Source of the DNA: Roseburia zhanii
Lineage (GTDB): Bacteria; Bacillota; Clostridia; Lachnospirales; Lachnospiraceae
Assembly (NCBI RefSeq): GCF_014287635.1
Contig: NZ_JACOPH010000005.1
Span: forward strand, 62,001-126,000
DNA length: 64,000 nt
Reading direction: 5' to 3'
In this document: positions 55,150 to 63,815 of the stretch, piece by piece
Numbering within the stretch: the stretch's first letter is position 1
Layout of the letters: the number at the start of each line of letters is the position of its first letter
Notes under the pieces: model-generated
Told to the model about the DNA's origin: nothing
Databases searched by the model: none
The model's input: the letters and a program-made list of their open reading frames with translations, nothing else
Program-made: the position numbers and the translations under genes

Positions 55150-55440
55150 TTAAATTTCATCAACAAATTTCCAGACATATGTAAAAAATGAAATCCTTAA
55201 GCGTACATTGTCTGTGTCCTTCACTGTGTACCTCAAGCCTGTCGTAAACTCATCTGCATTTCTGTGAATGATCACTGACCGGTCTAACACATCATAAAGA
55301 TGCAGTCCTGCGTCATAAAAAGCAGGAGCATCCAAACTGCCGCGATCCGGCAGTCCGAATACTTCTGCTTCTATTAACAATCCTCCTGATGGAACCTGAT
55401 AAAAATAAACCATTCCCCGTAATGACGGATAGATAAGCAT
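55150..55440 (-). pseudogene. Internally deleted Cu/Zn superoxide dismutase-like remnant
   Basis: A 96-codon frame whose ATG overlaps the stop of the GLUG surface protein gene (TAATG), with no ribosome binding site. The N-terminal PSLRGMVYFYQVPSGGLLIEAEVFGLP and the later DRSVIIHRNADEFTT match clostridial Cu/Zn-SOD-like proteins. The region between them is joined at FYDAGLHLYD, so the metal-binding His-rich centre and the C-terminal GNSGxKIACGVI end are missing. It cannot be an active dismutase. Confidence 0.6.
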
Positions 55441-57833
55441 TATTTTGTTTTCACTTTAACAGTTTTGCTCCATGAAGATGCGATCTTTTTCGTTTTTCCA
55501 TTTACCTTTACATTCTTATAAGTACGAATACGAACATAATAAGTTTTCTTTGCAGCACAGCCTGTAATTTTCTTCTTGGTAGTGTTCTTGCTCTTTACAG
55601 TTACTGTCTTTGCCTTGGAAAAATTCTTTTTTGTTCCATACTGGATCTGATAACCACTAATCTGCTTTTTCTGCTTCTTCCATTTAACAGTAAATGCTTT
55701 TTTCTGACCACTCTTTGCTGTCAATTTTGTACCCTTTGGCACAATCTCAAATGTGAGTTCTTTTGTACCGGTATATTTGCCCTTTAATGTAACACAAACC
55801 GTATACTGACCGATACTCTTTCTGTTGCCTGTATAAGTCACTTCATAATCTGTGCCTTCCTGTAATACAGTTCCGTTGCTGTCTTTTACAATAACAGCAG
55901 GTGTTTTCACTTTTCCATTGTAAGTATAAGAGATCTGTGAAAGTGCGATCTCTGAAACCATTGGAATTGTTGCGGTTGATAATTCTTTTCCGCAGACAGC
56001 ACAGGAAGTTACACTTGTTCCTGTTTCTGTAGTCACTGTTTTCTCTGTATGTGCTGCTTTATCTAAGATTGCTCCACATTCGCAGGTTCTCCAATGATTC
56101 GTTCCATCGGTATGCCAGCCTGTTGCATCTGGTTTATGTGTCGTTTTATCTAAAATTTCTCCACATTCGCAGGTTTTCCAATGATTCGTTCCATCGGTAT
56201 GCCAGCCTGTTGCATCTGCTGTATGTACTGTATTTTTGGCTATTACTGTATCAGCTAATGTAATTTCCTGTGATCCTGCTTCATCTTTAAAATATTTCTT
56301 GCAGATCTGACATGTCCAGTAAGCAATATTTCCTTCTGTCAAATGTGTCGCTTCTTTTGCTTCTGTTTTTTCTAATATATGATCCTTCTTTTTGATCACT
56401 GTCACATCTGTTTTATTCTCACAGCGTTTACAGTGATGGGACTGACTTCCTTCTTCTGTACAAGAAGCTTCTTTATCTACTGTCCATTCTGTTTCATACT
56501 CATGTCCGCCATAATAATTTTCGCAGACATCCGCAAGAAGTTCACTACTTTCTTTTCCTTTAATATCATTACTGCCTTCTTTTTCGATAGCACCAACTGC
56601 ACTTAAGGCTGAATTTTTCGTTTTATCATAATAACAGGATTCTGTTGTACCACTGACATCATAGCCAACAAATCCACCTGCTGCGGCATATTCATTAGAA
56701 CCGGTCACTGTGCCGGCTGCATAACAGTTCTTGATATTGCTATTTTCATTAGTTCCAACAAAACCTCCTGCCTTAGCTTTGTTAACTGTCAACTTTCCAG
56801 TGACATCTCCTAATGCTACACTATCTGTGATCTTAGTTTTTCCTAAAAGATATCCACCAAAACCGCCGACATTCCAATCACCTGCTTCAACATTTCCTGA
56901 TGCGATACATTTCTCAAATGTACTGCCTTCATCTGCTCCTGTAAAGCCACCAGCACTCCATCCGGTATCCACTACCGATGCTGCTGCTTTATTATTTGTA
57001 AAGGTACTTGAATTAGAATATCCTACAAAACCTCCACCACAATATCCTTCACACATAACAGAACCTGCTGCCTGATTATTGCTTATAGTACTGCCCCATA
57101 TATAACCTGCAAAACCTCCACTACAGGATGATCCTGTTACATCAACATCTGCTACACAGTTTGTTATCTTACCATAATTTGACATTCCTATCAAACCTCC
57201 GGCATACATTTTAGAATCTACCTTTCCATAGCATTTGCAATTTTCTATTGCCAAATAGTTGGCATTACTGCCACCGTTTATTGAGATCGATCCTATCAAA
57301 ACACCTGCACCGTAGTGAGCCTCTGATTCATTTGTTTCATTTCCAGCATATACTTCCGCATCTTTAATGATAATATTTTTCAATACCGTTTCATTCGTGG
57401 AGGCTACCGCAACACCAAACAGACCAGCAAAACAATTATTACCACGTTCATCTACATACAATCCTGTGACTGTATGACCTTTGCCATCAAAATAACCCTG
57501 AAATGGTTTTGCAGCTTGATCTCCATAACCGATCGGTGTCCATGTCTTTCCACTCAGGTCAATATCATTTTTCAGTTCAAAATACTCACCACAATGATAC
57601 TTATTATCATCCGGCACACCACTGTTTACATCTACTGCCAGTTTTGCAAGCTGTTCTGCCGTGGCGATCTGATAAGGATCATCTTTCGTACCAGTACCAC
57701 TTTCAAACGACTCTGCTACATAATCTGACCATTTTTTGCTTTCTTCTTCGGTAGTTTCTGCCTTAGCTGTCATCGGTATCATCCCTATGACCAGCCCCAA
57801 AGACAGAAGTACGCTTAATACTCTCTTCTTCAT
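55440..57833 (-). CDS. Secreted GLUG-repeat surface protein
   Basis: A 797-residue secreted protein. Signal peptide about 1-25. A beta-helical GLUG-type region (about 60-410) has repeating GGFVGY/GGFAGY and NCYAAGTVTG units. Cys-rich modules (about 445-620) include HHCKRCENK, WTCQICKKYF and two 29-residue repeats with WHTDGTNHW and TCECG. A bacterial Ig-like/MBG domain (about 620-695) and an FN3-like C-terminus ending in Lys-rich repeats follow. No LPXTG is seen. It is likely an adhesin or wall protein. AAGGAG precedes the ATG. Confidence 0.85.
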   Translation of the reverse strand: MKKRVLSVLLSLGLVIGMIPMTAKAETTEEESKKWSDYVAESFESGTGTKDDPYQIATAEQLAKLAVDVNSGVPDDNKYHCGEYFELKNDIDLSGKTWTPIGYGDQAAKPFQGYFDGKGHTVTGLYVDERGNNCFAGLFGVAVASTNETVLKNIIIKDAEVYAGNETNESEAHYGAGVLIGSISINGGSNANYLAIENCKCYGKVDSKMYAGGLIGMSNYGKITNCVADVDVTGSSCSGGFAGYIWGSTISNNQAAGSVMCEGYCGGGFVGYSNSSTFTNNKAAASVVDTGWSAGGFTGADEGSTFEKCIASGNVEAGDWNVGGFGGYLLGKTKITDSVALGDVTGKLTVNKAKAGGFVGTNENSNIKNCYAAGTVTGSNEYAAAGGFVGYDVSGTTESCYYDKTKNSALSAVGAIEKEGSNDIKGKESSELLADVCENYYGGHEYETEWTVDKEASCTEEGSQSHHCKRCENKTDVTVIKKKDHILEKTEAKEATHLTEGNIAYWTCQICKKYFKDEAGSQEITLADTVIAKNTVHTADATGWHTDGTNHWKTCECGEILDKTTHKPDATGWHTDGTNHWRTCECGAILDKAAHTEKTVTTETGTSVTSCAVCGKELSTATIPMVSEIALSQISYTYNGKVKTPAVIVKDSNGTVLQEGTDYEVTYTGNRKSIGQYTVCVTLKGKYTGTKELTFEIVPKGTKLTAKSGQKKAFTVKWKKQKKQISGYQIQYGTKKNFSKAKTVTVKSKNTTKKKITGCAAKKTYYVRIRTYKNVKVNGKTKKIASSWSKTVKVKTK
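56074..56247. repeat. 87-bp tandem repeat within the GLUG protein gene
   Basis: CCACATTCGCAGGTT recurs at 56074 and 56161, with near-identical sequence through GTATGCCAGCCTGTTGCATC. The unit encodes 29 residues with WHTDGTNHW and a TCECG pair. It is an in-frame duplication. Confidence 0.8.
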
Positions 57834-57923
57834 TTTTTAATCTCCTTTGCGAATTTTATACCTAATTTATGATCATAAGCATTATAGCACAAAAAATTTT
57901 CTTTTCAAATTCTATACAGCAAA

Positions 57924-57964
57924 AAAAGTTACAATTCACAGATACCTGCAAACTGTAACTTTTT
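57924..57964 (-). terminator. Terminator of the metal-efflux operon
   Basis: AAAAGTTACA and TGTAACTTTTT form a stem with a T-rich tail on the minus strand, just downstream of the ArsR gene. Confidence 0.75.
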
Positions 57965-57996
57965 CAACTGTTGCCACTATTCTTTATAACTACTGA

Positions 57997-58359
57997 TTAC
58001 CCTTCTTCAATATGTTCCCTGCCCTGTGCGATCACAGTACGCACATGCTCATCTGCCAGAGAATAGAAAATAGATTTTCCTTCCCTGCGGCTTTTTACTA
58101 ATTTATTCTGTTTTAAGATCCGAAGCTGATGTGAGATCGCTGACTGCGTCATATTCAAGACTGCTGCCAGATCGCATACACATACCTCTGCTTCAAATAA
58201 AACAAACAGGATACGGATCCGTGTAGAATCTCCAAATACTTTAAACAGTTCAGCCAGATCATATAATTCTGTTTCCTCCGGCATGGTTTCATTGACGATC
58301 CTTAACAGATCCTCATGCACCTCCTGTTTTTCACAACACATTTTTTCATCTTTTTCCAT
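57997..58359 (-). CDS. ArsR/SmtB family metal sensor
   Basis: A 120-residue winged-helix repressor. The N-terminal KMCCEKQEVHE and the alpha-3 ELVCVCDL-type motif (EVCVCDLAAVLN) provide CadC-like thiolate ligands. The C-terminal DEHVRTVIAQGREH gives the alpha-5 D/H ligands of SmtB/CzrA. Such sensors release DNA on binding Zn, Cd or Pb. It is the last gene of the efflux operon, 72 nt after the ATPase gene, and probably autoregulates through the operator near 60579. Confidence 0.93.
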   Translation of the reverse strand: MEKDEKMCCEKQEVHEDLLRIVNETMPEETELYDLAELFKVFGDSTRIRILFVLFEAEVCVCDLAAVLNMTQSAISHQLRILKQNKLVKSRREGKSIFYSLADEHVRTVIAQGREHIEEG

Positions 58360-58431
58360 ATCTTCACCCTCTTATAACTTAACGATTCCATAAGTATTGC
58401 ATAGCCTGTATTTCATTTTTTATTCTGCCTG

Positions 58432-60300
58432 CTACAGTTTCTTTACAAATAAAGCACGGATCGCATTTAATACCGCAATGACCATAACTCCTACGTCTGC
58501 AAAGATTGCCAGCCACATATTTGCGATCCCAAGTGCACCTAACGCCAGACATATGATCTTAATGCCGATCGCGAAATAGATATTTTCATAAACGATACGG
58601 ATACATTTTCTGGAGATACGGATTGCTTTTGCAATCTTTAACGGGTCATCGTCCATCAAAACGATATCAGCAGCTTCAATCGCTGCATCAGATCCTAATG
58701 CACCCATTGCAATTCCGATATCTGCCCTTGATAATACCGGTGCATCGTTAATTCCATCTCCGACGAAAGCAAGTTTTTCTTTTTCACCTTTTTTGCTCAA
58801 AAGTTCTTCTACCTTAGATACTTTATCTGCCGGAAGCAGTTCACTGTAAACATCTGTGATCCCTAATTCTCCTGCGACCTGTTTTGCAACCGTATCTGCA
58901 TCACCGGTCAGCATGACTGCTTTTTTCACACCGGAACGTTTTAATTCTGCAACTGCTTCCTTTGCATGTGGTTTCAGGCGGTCAGAGATCAAAATATGTC
59001 CTGCATACTTACCTTCTATCGCCACATGGACAACGGTTCCTACATGGCTGCACTCTGTATACTCGATGTTCAATCGTTTCATCAGTTTGACATTACCAAC
59101 TGCGACTTCTTTTCCATCCACTTTTACAACTACGCCGTTACCGCTGATCTCTTCCACATCGGATACTCTGTTCTTATCAATTTCTTTCCCATATGCTTTT
59201 TTCAAACTGATACTGATCGGATGGGAAGAATACGCTTCTGCTAATGCCGCATATTCTAATACCTTTTCGTTTTCTATCGTATTGTGGTGGATCCCATTGA
59301 CCTCAAATACGCCCTGTGTCATTGTACCTGTCTTATCAAATACGACATACTTTGTATTTGCAAGTGTTTCTAAATAGTTAGAACCTTTGACTAATACACC
59401 TTCACGGCTTGCCCCACCGATTCCGGCAAAGAAACTTAATGGAATACTGATCACAAGTGCACACGGACAACTGATGACTAAAAAGGTAAGTGCACGGTAG
59501 ATCCATTCTCCCCAGTTTGCCGCTGCACCTAAAAATAACAGATTGACAACCGGCGGTATGATTGCTAATGCCAGTGCCCCATAGCAGACTGCCGGTGTAT
59601 AATATTTTGCAAATTTGGAAATAAAATTCTCAGAGCGTGATTTCTTTGAACTGGAATTTTCTACTAAATCTAAGATTTTAGAAACGGTAGATTCTCCAAA
59701 TTCTCTTGTTGTACGGATTCTCAGCACACCCGTCATGTTGATGCAGCCACTGATCACGTCATCTTCCTCTTTTACTTCTCTTGGAAGACTCTCACCTGTT
59801 AAAGCACTGGTATTTAATGTAGATGTTCCTTCTACGATCACACCATCGATCGGAACTTTTTCACCCGGACGTACCATAATGATACTTCCGATTTCCACTT
59901 CATCAGGATCGACTTTTTCTACCTGACCATTGCGTTCCACATTTGCATAATCAGGACGGATATCCATCAATTCACTGATATTCTTACGGCTCTTACCGAC
60001 TGCATAACTCTGGAACAGTTCACCGATCTGATAGAACAGCATAACAGCTGTACCTTCCTTATAATCACCTAATGCGATTGCTCCTACGGTTGCAACTGCC
60101 ATCAGGAAATTCTCATCAAAGATCTGACGGTTCATAATACCTTTGAATGCCTTCTTTAAAATATCATATCCAATGATCAGATATGGGATCATAAATAATG
60201 CAAATTTTAAATACGGATTCACTGATATTTGGGAAAATACAACTAAAAGCACCGCTGCTGCTATAATCCTTACAAGCACTTTCTTCTGTTTTTTATTCAT
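58432..60300 (-). CDS. Heavy-metal P1B-type ATPase (Cd/Zn/Pb exporter)
   Basis: A 622-residue CadA/ZntA-type pump. It has paired TM helices at the N-terminus, actuator loop ALTGESLP, CPx motif SCPCALVISIP in the membrane, phosphorylation DKTGTMTQG, ATP-binding SSHPIS (HP), MLTGDA and GDGINDAP. The usual N-terminal HMA domain is absent; a separate HMA gene lies 27 nt upstream, so the pump is split. GAGGTGG precedes the ATG. It exports soft divalent metals from the cytoplasm; exact specificity is not settled by sequence. Confidence 0.95.
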   Translation of the reverse strand: MNKKQKKVLVRIIAAAVLLVVFSQISVNPYLKFALFMIPYLIIGYDILKKAFKGIMNRQIFDENFLMAVATVGAIALGDYKEGTAVMLFYQIGELFQSYAVGKSRKNISELMDIRPDYANVERNGQVEKVDPDEVEIGSIIMVRPGEKVPIDGVIVEGTSTLNTSALTGESLPREVKEEDDVISGCINMTGVLRIRTTREFGESTVSKILDLVENSSSKKSRSENFISKFAKYYTPAVCYGALALAIIPPVVNLLFLGAAANWGEWIYRALTFLVISCPCALVISIPLSFFAGIGGASREGVLVKGSNYLETLANTKYVVFDKTGTMTQGVFEVNGIHHNTIENEKVLEYAALAEAYSSHPISISLKKAYGKEIDKNRVSDVEEISGNGVVVKVDGKEVAVGNVKLMKRLNIEYTECSHVGTVVHVAIEGKYAGHILISDRLKPHAKEAVAELKRSGVKKAVMLTGDADTVAKQVAGELGITDVYSELLPADKVSKVEELLSKKGEKEKLAFVGDGINDAPVLSRADIGIAMGALGSDAAIEAADIVLMDDDPLKIAKAIRISRKCIRIVYENIYFAIGIKIICLALGALGIANMWLAIFADVGVMVIAVLNAIRALFVKKL

Positions 60301-60327
60301 GTGCCGCCACCTCGCTTATTCATCAGA

Positions 60328-60546
60328 TCAAAGATAGATCTCACAATCATCTTCTACCTTTTTACAATTCTTCAATACGTCCTGCATAACTGCCTTTGGA
60401 TTGCTGCCTTCTTCAAATTCTACATTCATCTTCAATGTCATAAAGTTTACGGTCGCATCCTTTACGCCTGCTGTATTCTTTGCAGCGTCCTCCATTTTGT
60501 TTGCACAGTTTGCACAGTCTACCTCGATTTTGTATGTCTTTTTCAT
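60328..60546 (-). CDS. Heavy-metal-associated (HMA) domain protein
   Basis: A 72-residue soluble HMA-fold protein. The metal site is DCANCANKM (CxxC) near residue 11, with the usual VKDATVNFMTLKMNVEF strand. The C-terminus adds CKKVEDDCEIYL. The ATG at 60546 (MKKTYKIEV) follows AAAGGAG; the frame is open further. It replaces the N-terminal domain missing from the adjacent P-type ATPase and probably hands metal to it. Confidence 0.93.
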   Translation of the reverse strand: MKKTYKIEVDCANCANKMEDAAKNTAGVKDATVNFMTLKMNVEFEEGSNPKAVMQDVLKNCKKVEDDCEIYL

Positions 60547-60578
60547 AGTCTTGTTCTCCTTTCGATTCTTCACGTTAT

Positions 60579-60600
60579 CATATGAACATTTATTCATATG
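60579..60600. promoter_or_regulatory. ArsR/SmtB-type operator
   Basis: CATATGAACATTTATTCATATG is a near-perfect palindrome of the 12-2-12 type (TGAACA...TATTCA) known for SmtB/CzrA operators. It begins just downstream of the promoter's expected start site and about 30 bp before the HMA gene. Confidence 0.8.
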
Positions 60601-60609
60601 TTTGTTTTT

Positions 60610-60637
60610 ATTATAGCATCTATTTTATGGATGTCAA
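60610..60637 (-). promoter_or_regulatory. Consensus sigma-A promoter of the metal-efflux operon
   Basis: On the minus strand TTGACA (60632-60637), a 16-bp spacer and TATAAT (60610-60615) match the consensus exactly. The ArsR-type operator follows at about +3 to +24. Confidence 0.85.
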
Positions 60638-60723
60638 GCAGTTTTTATGATTTTTTGCTCTCTTGACTTACTATTTTTAATCACTTTATGTTATACTTAA
60701 CTACGCAGTCGGAGGACGTGTTC

Positions 60724-60950
60724 TCATTCGTTCCGAGCCTTACGGAAAGGATGATGATTATGGTACTCTATTTCTGAACCCACCTTTTCTTTTTCGGGCA
60801 ATGCCTGATATTCCCGCGCTATGGATGGCACACTTTCTTCTTTATAGCGGATAATATAATCCCATCCATTATCCGTACAGATTTGTATCACTTTCCTGCT
60901 GACATACAATATATCCGTTGTTATTACAATTGGCTCTGAAGCTATGCTGC
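60724..60950 (-). pseudogene. DDE transposase fragment
   Basis: About 70 codons encode VITTDILYVSRKVIQICTDN, GWDYIIRYKEESVPSIAREY and EIEYHNH. This resembles the core (first catalytic Asp region) of an IS-type DDE transposase with both ends missing. The left end stops with HHPFRKARNE and the upstream part reads antisense to the next fragment, so this is a relic. Confidence 0.65.
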
Positions 60951-60965
60951 ATACAAGCAATTTGT

Positions 60966-61091
60966 ATGGGTAAATCAACCAAAACCTATGAAGGAAGAAT
61001 ACAGGAGAAGGATTTAAGGATCGAGAAGCTTGCACAGGAGCTGAAGCGTTATGAGACACAAAAGAAGCAGCTGGAGAAACGGAAAAAGTAG
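60966..61091 (+). pseudogene. DUF3847-like mobile-element coiled-coil remnant
   Basis: A 41-codon frame (MGKSTKTYEGRIQEKDL, then LAQELKRYETQKKQLEKRKK) rich in Lys and Glu. It resembles the small DUF3847 proteins encoded just upstream of MobA/MobL relaxases in clostridial integrative elements. It directly abuts the transposase fragment, suggesting a rearranged junction. Confidence 0.5.
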
Positions 61092-61219
61092 GAAGCTAAT
61101 GGCAAATTTTTCTCCAAAGCAATGCAAAAAGGTCCGGATACGGACATGAAAAGAGAGGAATGTGGGGAGTCGGGAGTTTCCTGATTCCCTTCTCTTATTT
61201 ATGAGAGGGGCTCACTTAT

Positions 61220-61262
61220 AGACAGGCAGAGCCTGTCTCTTTCGCGCGCTCTGCGAGGCAAA
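61220..61262. other. Candidate oriT-like hairpin upstream of the relaxase remnant
   Basis: GACAGGC and GCCTGTC (61221-61237) form a perfect hairpin, followed by TTTCGCGCGCTCTGCGAGGC just before the relaxase start. Its position and structure resemble origins of transfer. A GGGAGTC/GATTCCC hairpin lies about 40 bp further upstream. Confidence 0.4.
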
Positions 61263-61293
61263 TATGCATCATACACGAAGGAGGATATGCACT

Positions 61294-61602
61294 ATGGCAA
61301 TTTATCATTGCAGTATTAAGATCATCGGCAGGAGCGATGGAAAATCGGCAGTTGCTTCTTCTGCCTACCGCTCCGGCGAAAAGCTCATGGATGACCGCAC
61401 CGGTCTTATCCATGATTTTACAAAAAAACGTGGTGTGGTATTCAAGGAAGTTTCTCTTGACTTATGTATTGTCAACGTAACTTTGGCATTGATTGCCGTA
61501 AAGTATATTCCAATGGATATCAATGTAATGAGTTGGTGGATTGGCTTTTCTGTGATGCTAAATCTTTTGTATCATAGTTATTGTAATAATAATGGCTATT
61601 AA
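61294..61602 (+). pseudogene. Truncated MobA/MobL relaxase
   Basis: The frame starts MAIYHCSIKIIGRSDGKSAV with a good AAGGAGG site, and SAYRSGEKLMDDRTGL and HDFTKKRGVV follow. This is the N-terminus of a MobA/MobL relaxase. Similarity ends near residue 50; the remaining about 50 residues are hydrophobic and unrelated (WWIGFSVMLNLLYHSY), so the relaxase is truncated and fused to foreign sequence. The catalytic core is missing. Confidence 0.75.
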
Positions 61603-61689
61603 GGCATAAAAATGCTCACGCAGGCAAATGTAAATCTGCTTGTATGAGTATAATAAAACAGGGTTTTAGTTGAATGAGCCTGTTAATTT

Positions 61690-63001
61690 TTAAGCCAAAG
61701 TATCCTTAGGCCAGGATTTTCTTAGTGCCACATAAGAAATGACAAAGTTTGCAAGCCAGCCTGCCGGTACAGCAAGCCAAACAAAGGCAATATCGAAACG
61801 GGGCGCAAAAATCAATGCTACGGACAAACGAATTGTAAGGTTAACCATATTTGCAATTAAAAACGGTCGCATATTTCCGATTCCACGAAGAACACCGTCT
61901 GTTACCAATTTAATGCCCAAAAGTATGAAAAAGCAGCCAATCCATTTCATATAATCACCGGACACTTGATACGCTAATTCCGTTCCGTCTTTTCCTAAGA
62001 AAAGTGAAGAAATTTGTGTGTGCATTGTTTCAATAACTATAAAGGCAAGAACGGCAAAGCATGCATCCAACAGTAATGCGGCTGATTTTTCCGGCACCGA
62101 GATTTTGCGAAACAAATGGCGACACGGCATTTCCGATGGATACAAATATCAGTGAAAAAACATTTTCAACTCTCATCGTTGCCGCATATCCTGCGAGTGC
62201 TTGCGTGCCAAACGGATTTACAACCGCTTGCACAATCATCATACCGATTGATACGGTTGATTGTTGAAGGATAGACGGAACGGCGATTTTAAGCATTGTA
62301 CGCAGTTCTTTTTTGTCAAACCAATGAAACAAACTTGCATATTTTCGCATACGGTAAAGAAAAATCAAAAGCGAAAGTACGGCTGAAATACCTTGTGCAA
62401 TAAGAGTGGCAAAAGCTGCACTGAATACTCCGAGTTTAAGACCTCCCACCATCAAAAGGTCCATAATGATATTCAAAACAGACGAAAATATTAAAAGCCA
62501 TAACGGGATTTTTGATTCACCGATTGAAGTGAACATGGTTGACAGAATATTATACATAAATAAAAATGGAAAGCCAACAAAATAGATACGTAAGTACAGC
62601 ACCGCATCTTTCATTATATCCGCAGGCGTTTGCAGTATGCTCATCATCCAATGAGAAGTGCAAAATCCAAAAACACCGAGAAATACGCTTAAAAGCAAAA
62701 AACTTATTAAAGAAGTAGAAACGATTGTTTTCATCTTCCCGTAATCCTGAGCACCAAAATAACGGCTTACAAGTACACCTGCGCCTACACCTGCACCGAG
62801 TGCTATGCAAATAAAAACATTCGTAAGTGCGGCACAGGCACCGACGGCCGCAAGCGCAGATGAGCCTACAAATTGACCGACGATGATTGAATCAGCCATA
62901 TTGTAAACTTGTTGAAAAAAGCTGCCTAAAATCATAGGCATTGCAAAAACAGTCAACGCTTTTAGGGGTGGGTCTGTTATTAAATATTCGTCCTTTGTCA
63001 T
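61690..63001 (-). pseudogene. MATE efflux transporter broken by a frameshift
   Basis: Two overlapping frames together make one MATE/NorM-like protein. The N-terminal 300 residues (63001 to about 62100) include ADSIIVGQFVGSSALAAVG, GAGVGAGVLVSRYFGA and VSPFVSQNLGAGK. The C-terminal part resumes in another frame at KSAALLLDACFAVLAFIVIE and continues to 61690. The shift occurs near 62085-62105, with a few expected residues (PER..GY) missing, so a small deletion is likely. GGAG precedes the ATG. It lies next to mobile-element debris. A sequencing error is the other explanation. Confidence 0.8.
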
Positions 63002-63082
63002 TTTTATATTCTCCTGAACTTTGCTTGAATTATTTCTGTATAAGTTTGACTGAAATCACATCAAAAAACAATTATATTATAA

Positions 63083-63132
63083 AAAAGCCGAACAAGCTGC
63101 TACTATCTCAGTCTGCACCCTGTTCGGCTTTT
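63083..63132. terminator. Terminator between the 54-residue gene and the MATE gene
   Basis: AAAAGCCGAACA and TGTTCGGCTTTT form a perfect 12-bp stem with T-tracts on both strands (TTTTTTATAAT on the minus strand). It ends transcription from the minus-strand genes at 63182. Confidence 0.85.
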
Positions 63133-63181
63133 GCTTTTTACTGAACAATCTCTCCCTAAACAAACGTTAAAATTATATCGT

Positions 63182-63346
63182 TTACTTGCTTTTCTTCTCT
63201 TTGCTGCGTCTCACTAATGCGATAAATAGTTCAATGACTCCGCCACATAGCCATATGATACCTAACGCAATATTTTCTGCCCAGAACCAAAACGGTGACA
63301 TAACAATCCATGTAATCGCTAAAATAAAAATACCCTTGCTTCTCAT
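63182..63346 (-). CDS. 54-residue membrane protein
   Basis: A short gene with AGGAGG upstream of its ATG. The product begins MRSKGIFILAITWIVMSPFW, has two TM segments (about 5-22 and 26-44) and a basic tail RRSKEKKSK. No family was recognised. It lies 46 nt after the PPC-domain gene on the same strand, and a strong terminator follows. Confidence 0.75.
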   Translation of the reverse strand: MRSKGIFILAITWIVMSPFWFWAENIALGIIWLCGGVIELFIALVRRSKEKKSK

Positions 63347-63392
63347 GATTTCCCTCCTGAAACTCCCGATTCTTCACATGCGTTCAACGCAT

Positions 63393-63815
63393 CTAATCAA
63401 ACTTAAATACATTAAGCCCTGTTTCTTCATCATAAATTCTGTCAACTTTTCCATCAATGACCGTAATTACCATCTCACAGGTTGCACTCACGACAGCTCT
63501 GTTCAGATGCCCTCCAAACGCTTCACCTTTCTCATTTCCGACACTCATATGAAGATGCGCATAATATTCTCCATCCATTGTATTGATCGTACCTGTCAGT
63601 GATGCAATTTCATAATACCCTTTAAAACTGTTTGAGTAATATTTCTTCTCATCTGTCTTATATACTCCGATTGTGAAATCATTGATAGCTCCAAGAGCAT
63701 TGATACTGGCAAGCTTTATATTCTCATTTATAGCAATTGCTTTCAGTTGCTCTAAAACCTCCTCCCCTTTGTCAATTCTCGCTATTATTACATTATCAAA
63801 TTTTCTGTATTCCAT
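63393..63815 (-). CDS. PPC domain protein (DUF296)
   Basis: A 140-residue single-domain protein of the PPC/DUF296 family, which forms trimers and in some cases binds DNA. Key features are the N-terminal KGEEVLEQLKAIA, INALGAINDFTIGVY, the metal-binding His pair in YAHLHMSVG and GGHLNRAVV. Length is typical. GGGAG precedes the ATG. The role is unknown in bacteria. The region 63816-64000 beyond it shows no further gene. Confidence 0.88.
   Translation of the reverse strand: MEYRKFDNVIIARIDKGEEVLEQLKAIAINENIKLASINALGAINDFTIGVYKTDEKKYYSNSFKGYYEIASLTGTINTMDGEYYAHLHMSVGNEKGEAFGGHLNRAVVSATCEMVITVIDGKVDRIYDEETGLNVFKFD

Noticed and set aside
55150..55440. A functional superoxide dismutase
   Set aside because: The His-rich metal-binding centre and the C-terminal motif are missing and there is no ribosome binding site.
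60724..61602. An active integrative or conjugative element
   Set aside because: Transposase and relaxase are truncated, and no integrase, coupling protein or attachment repeats were seen.
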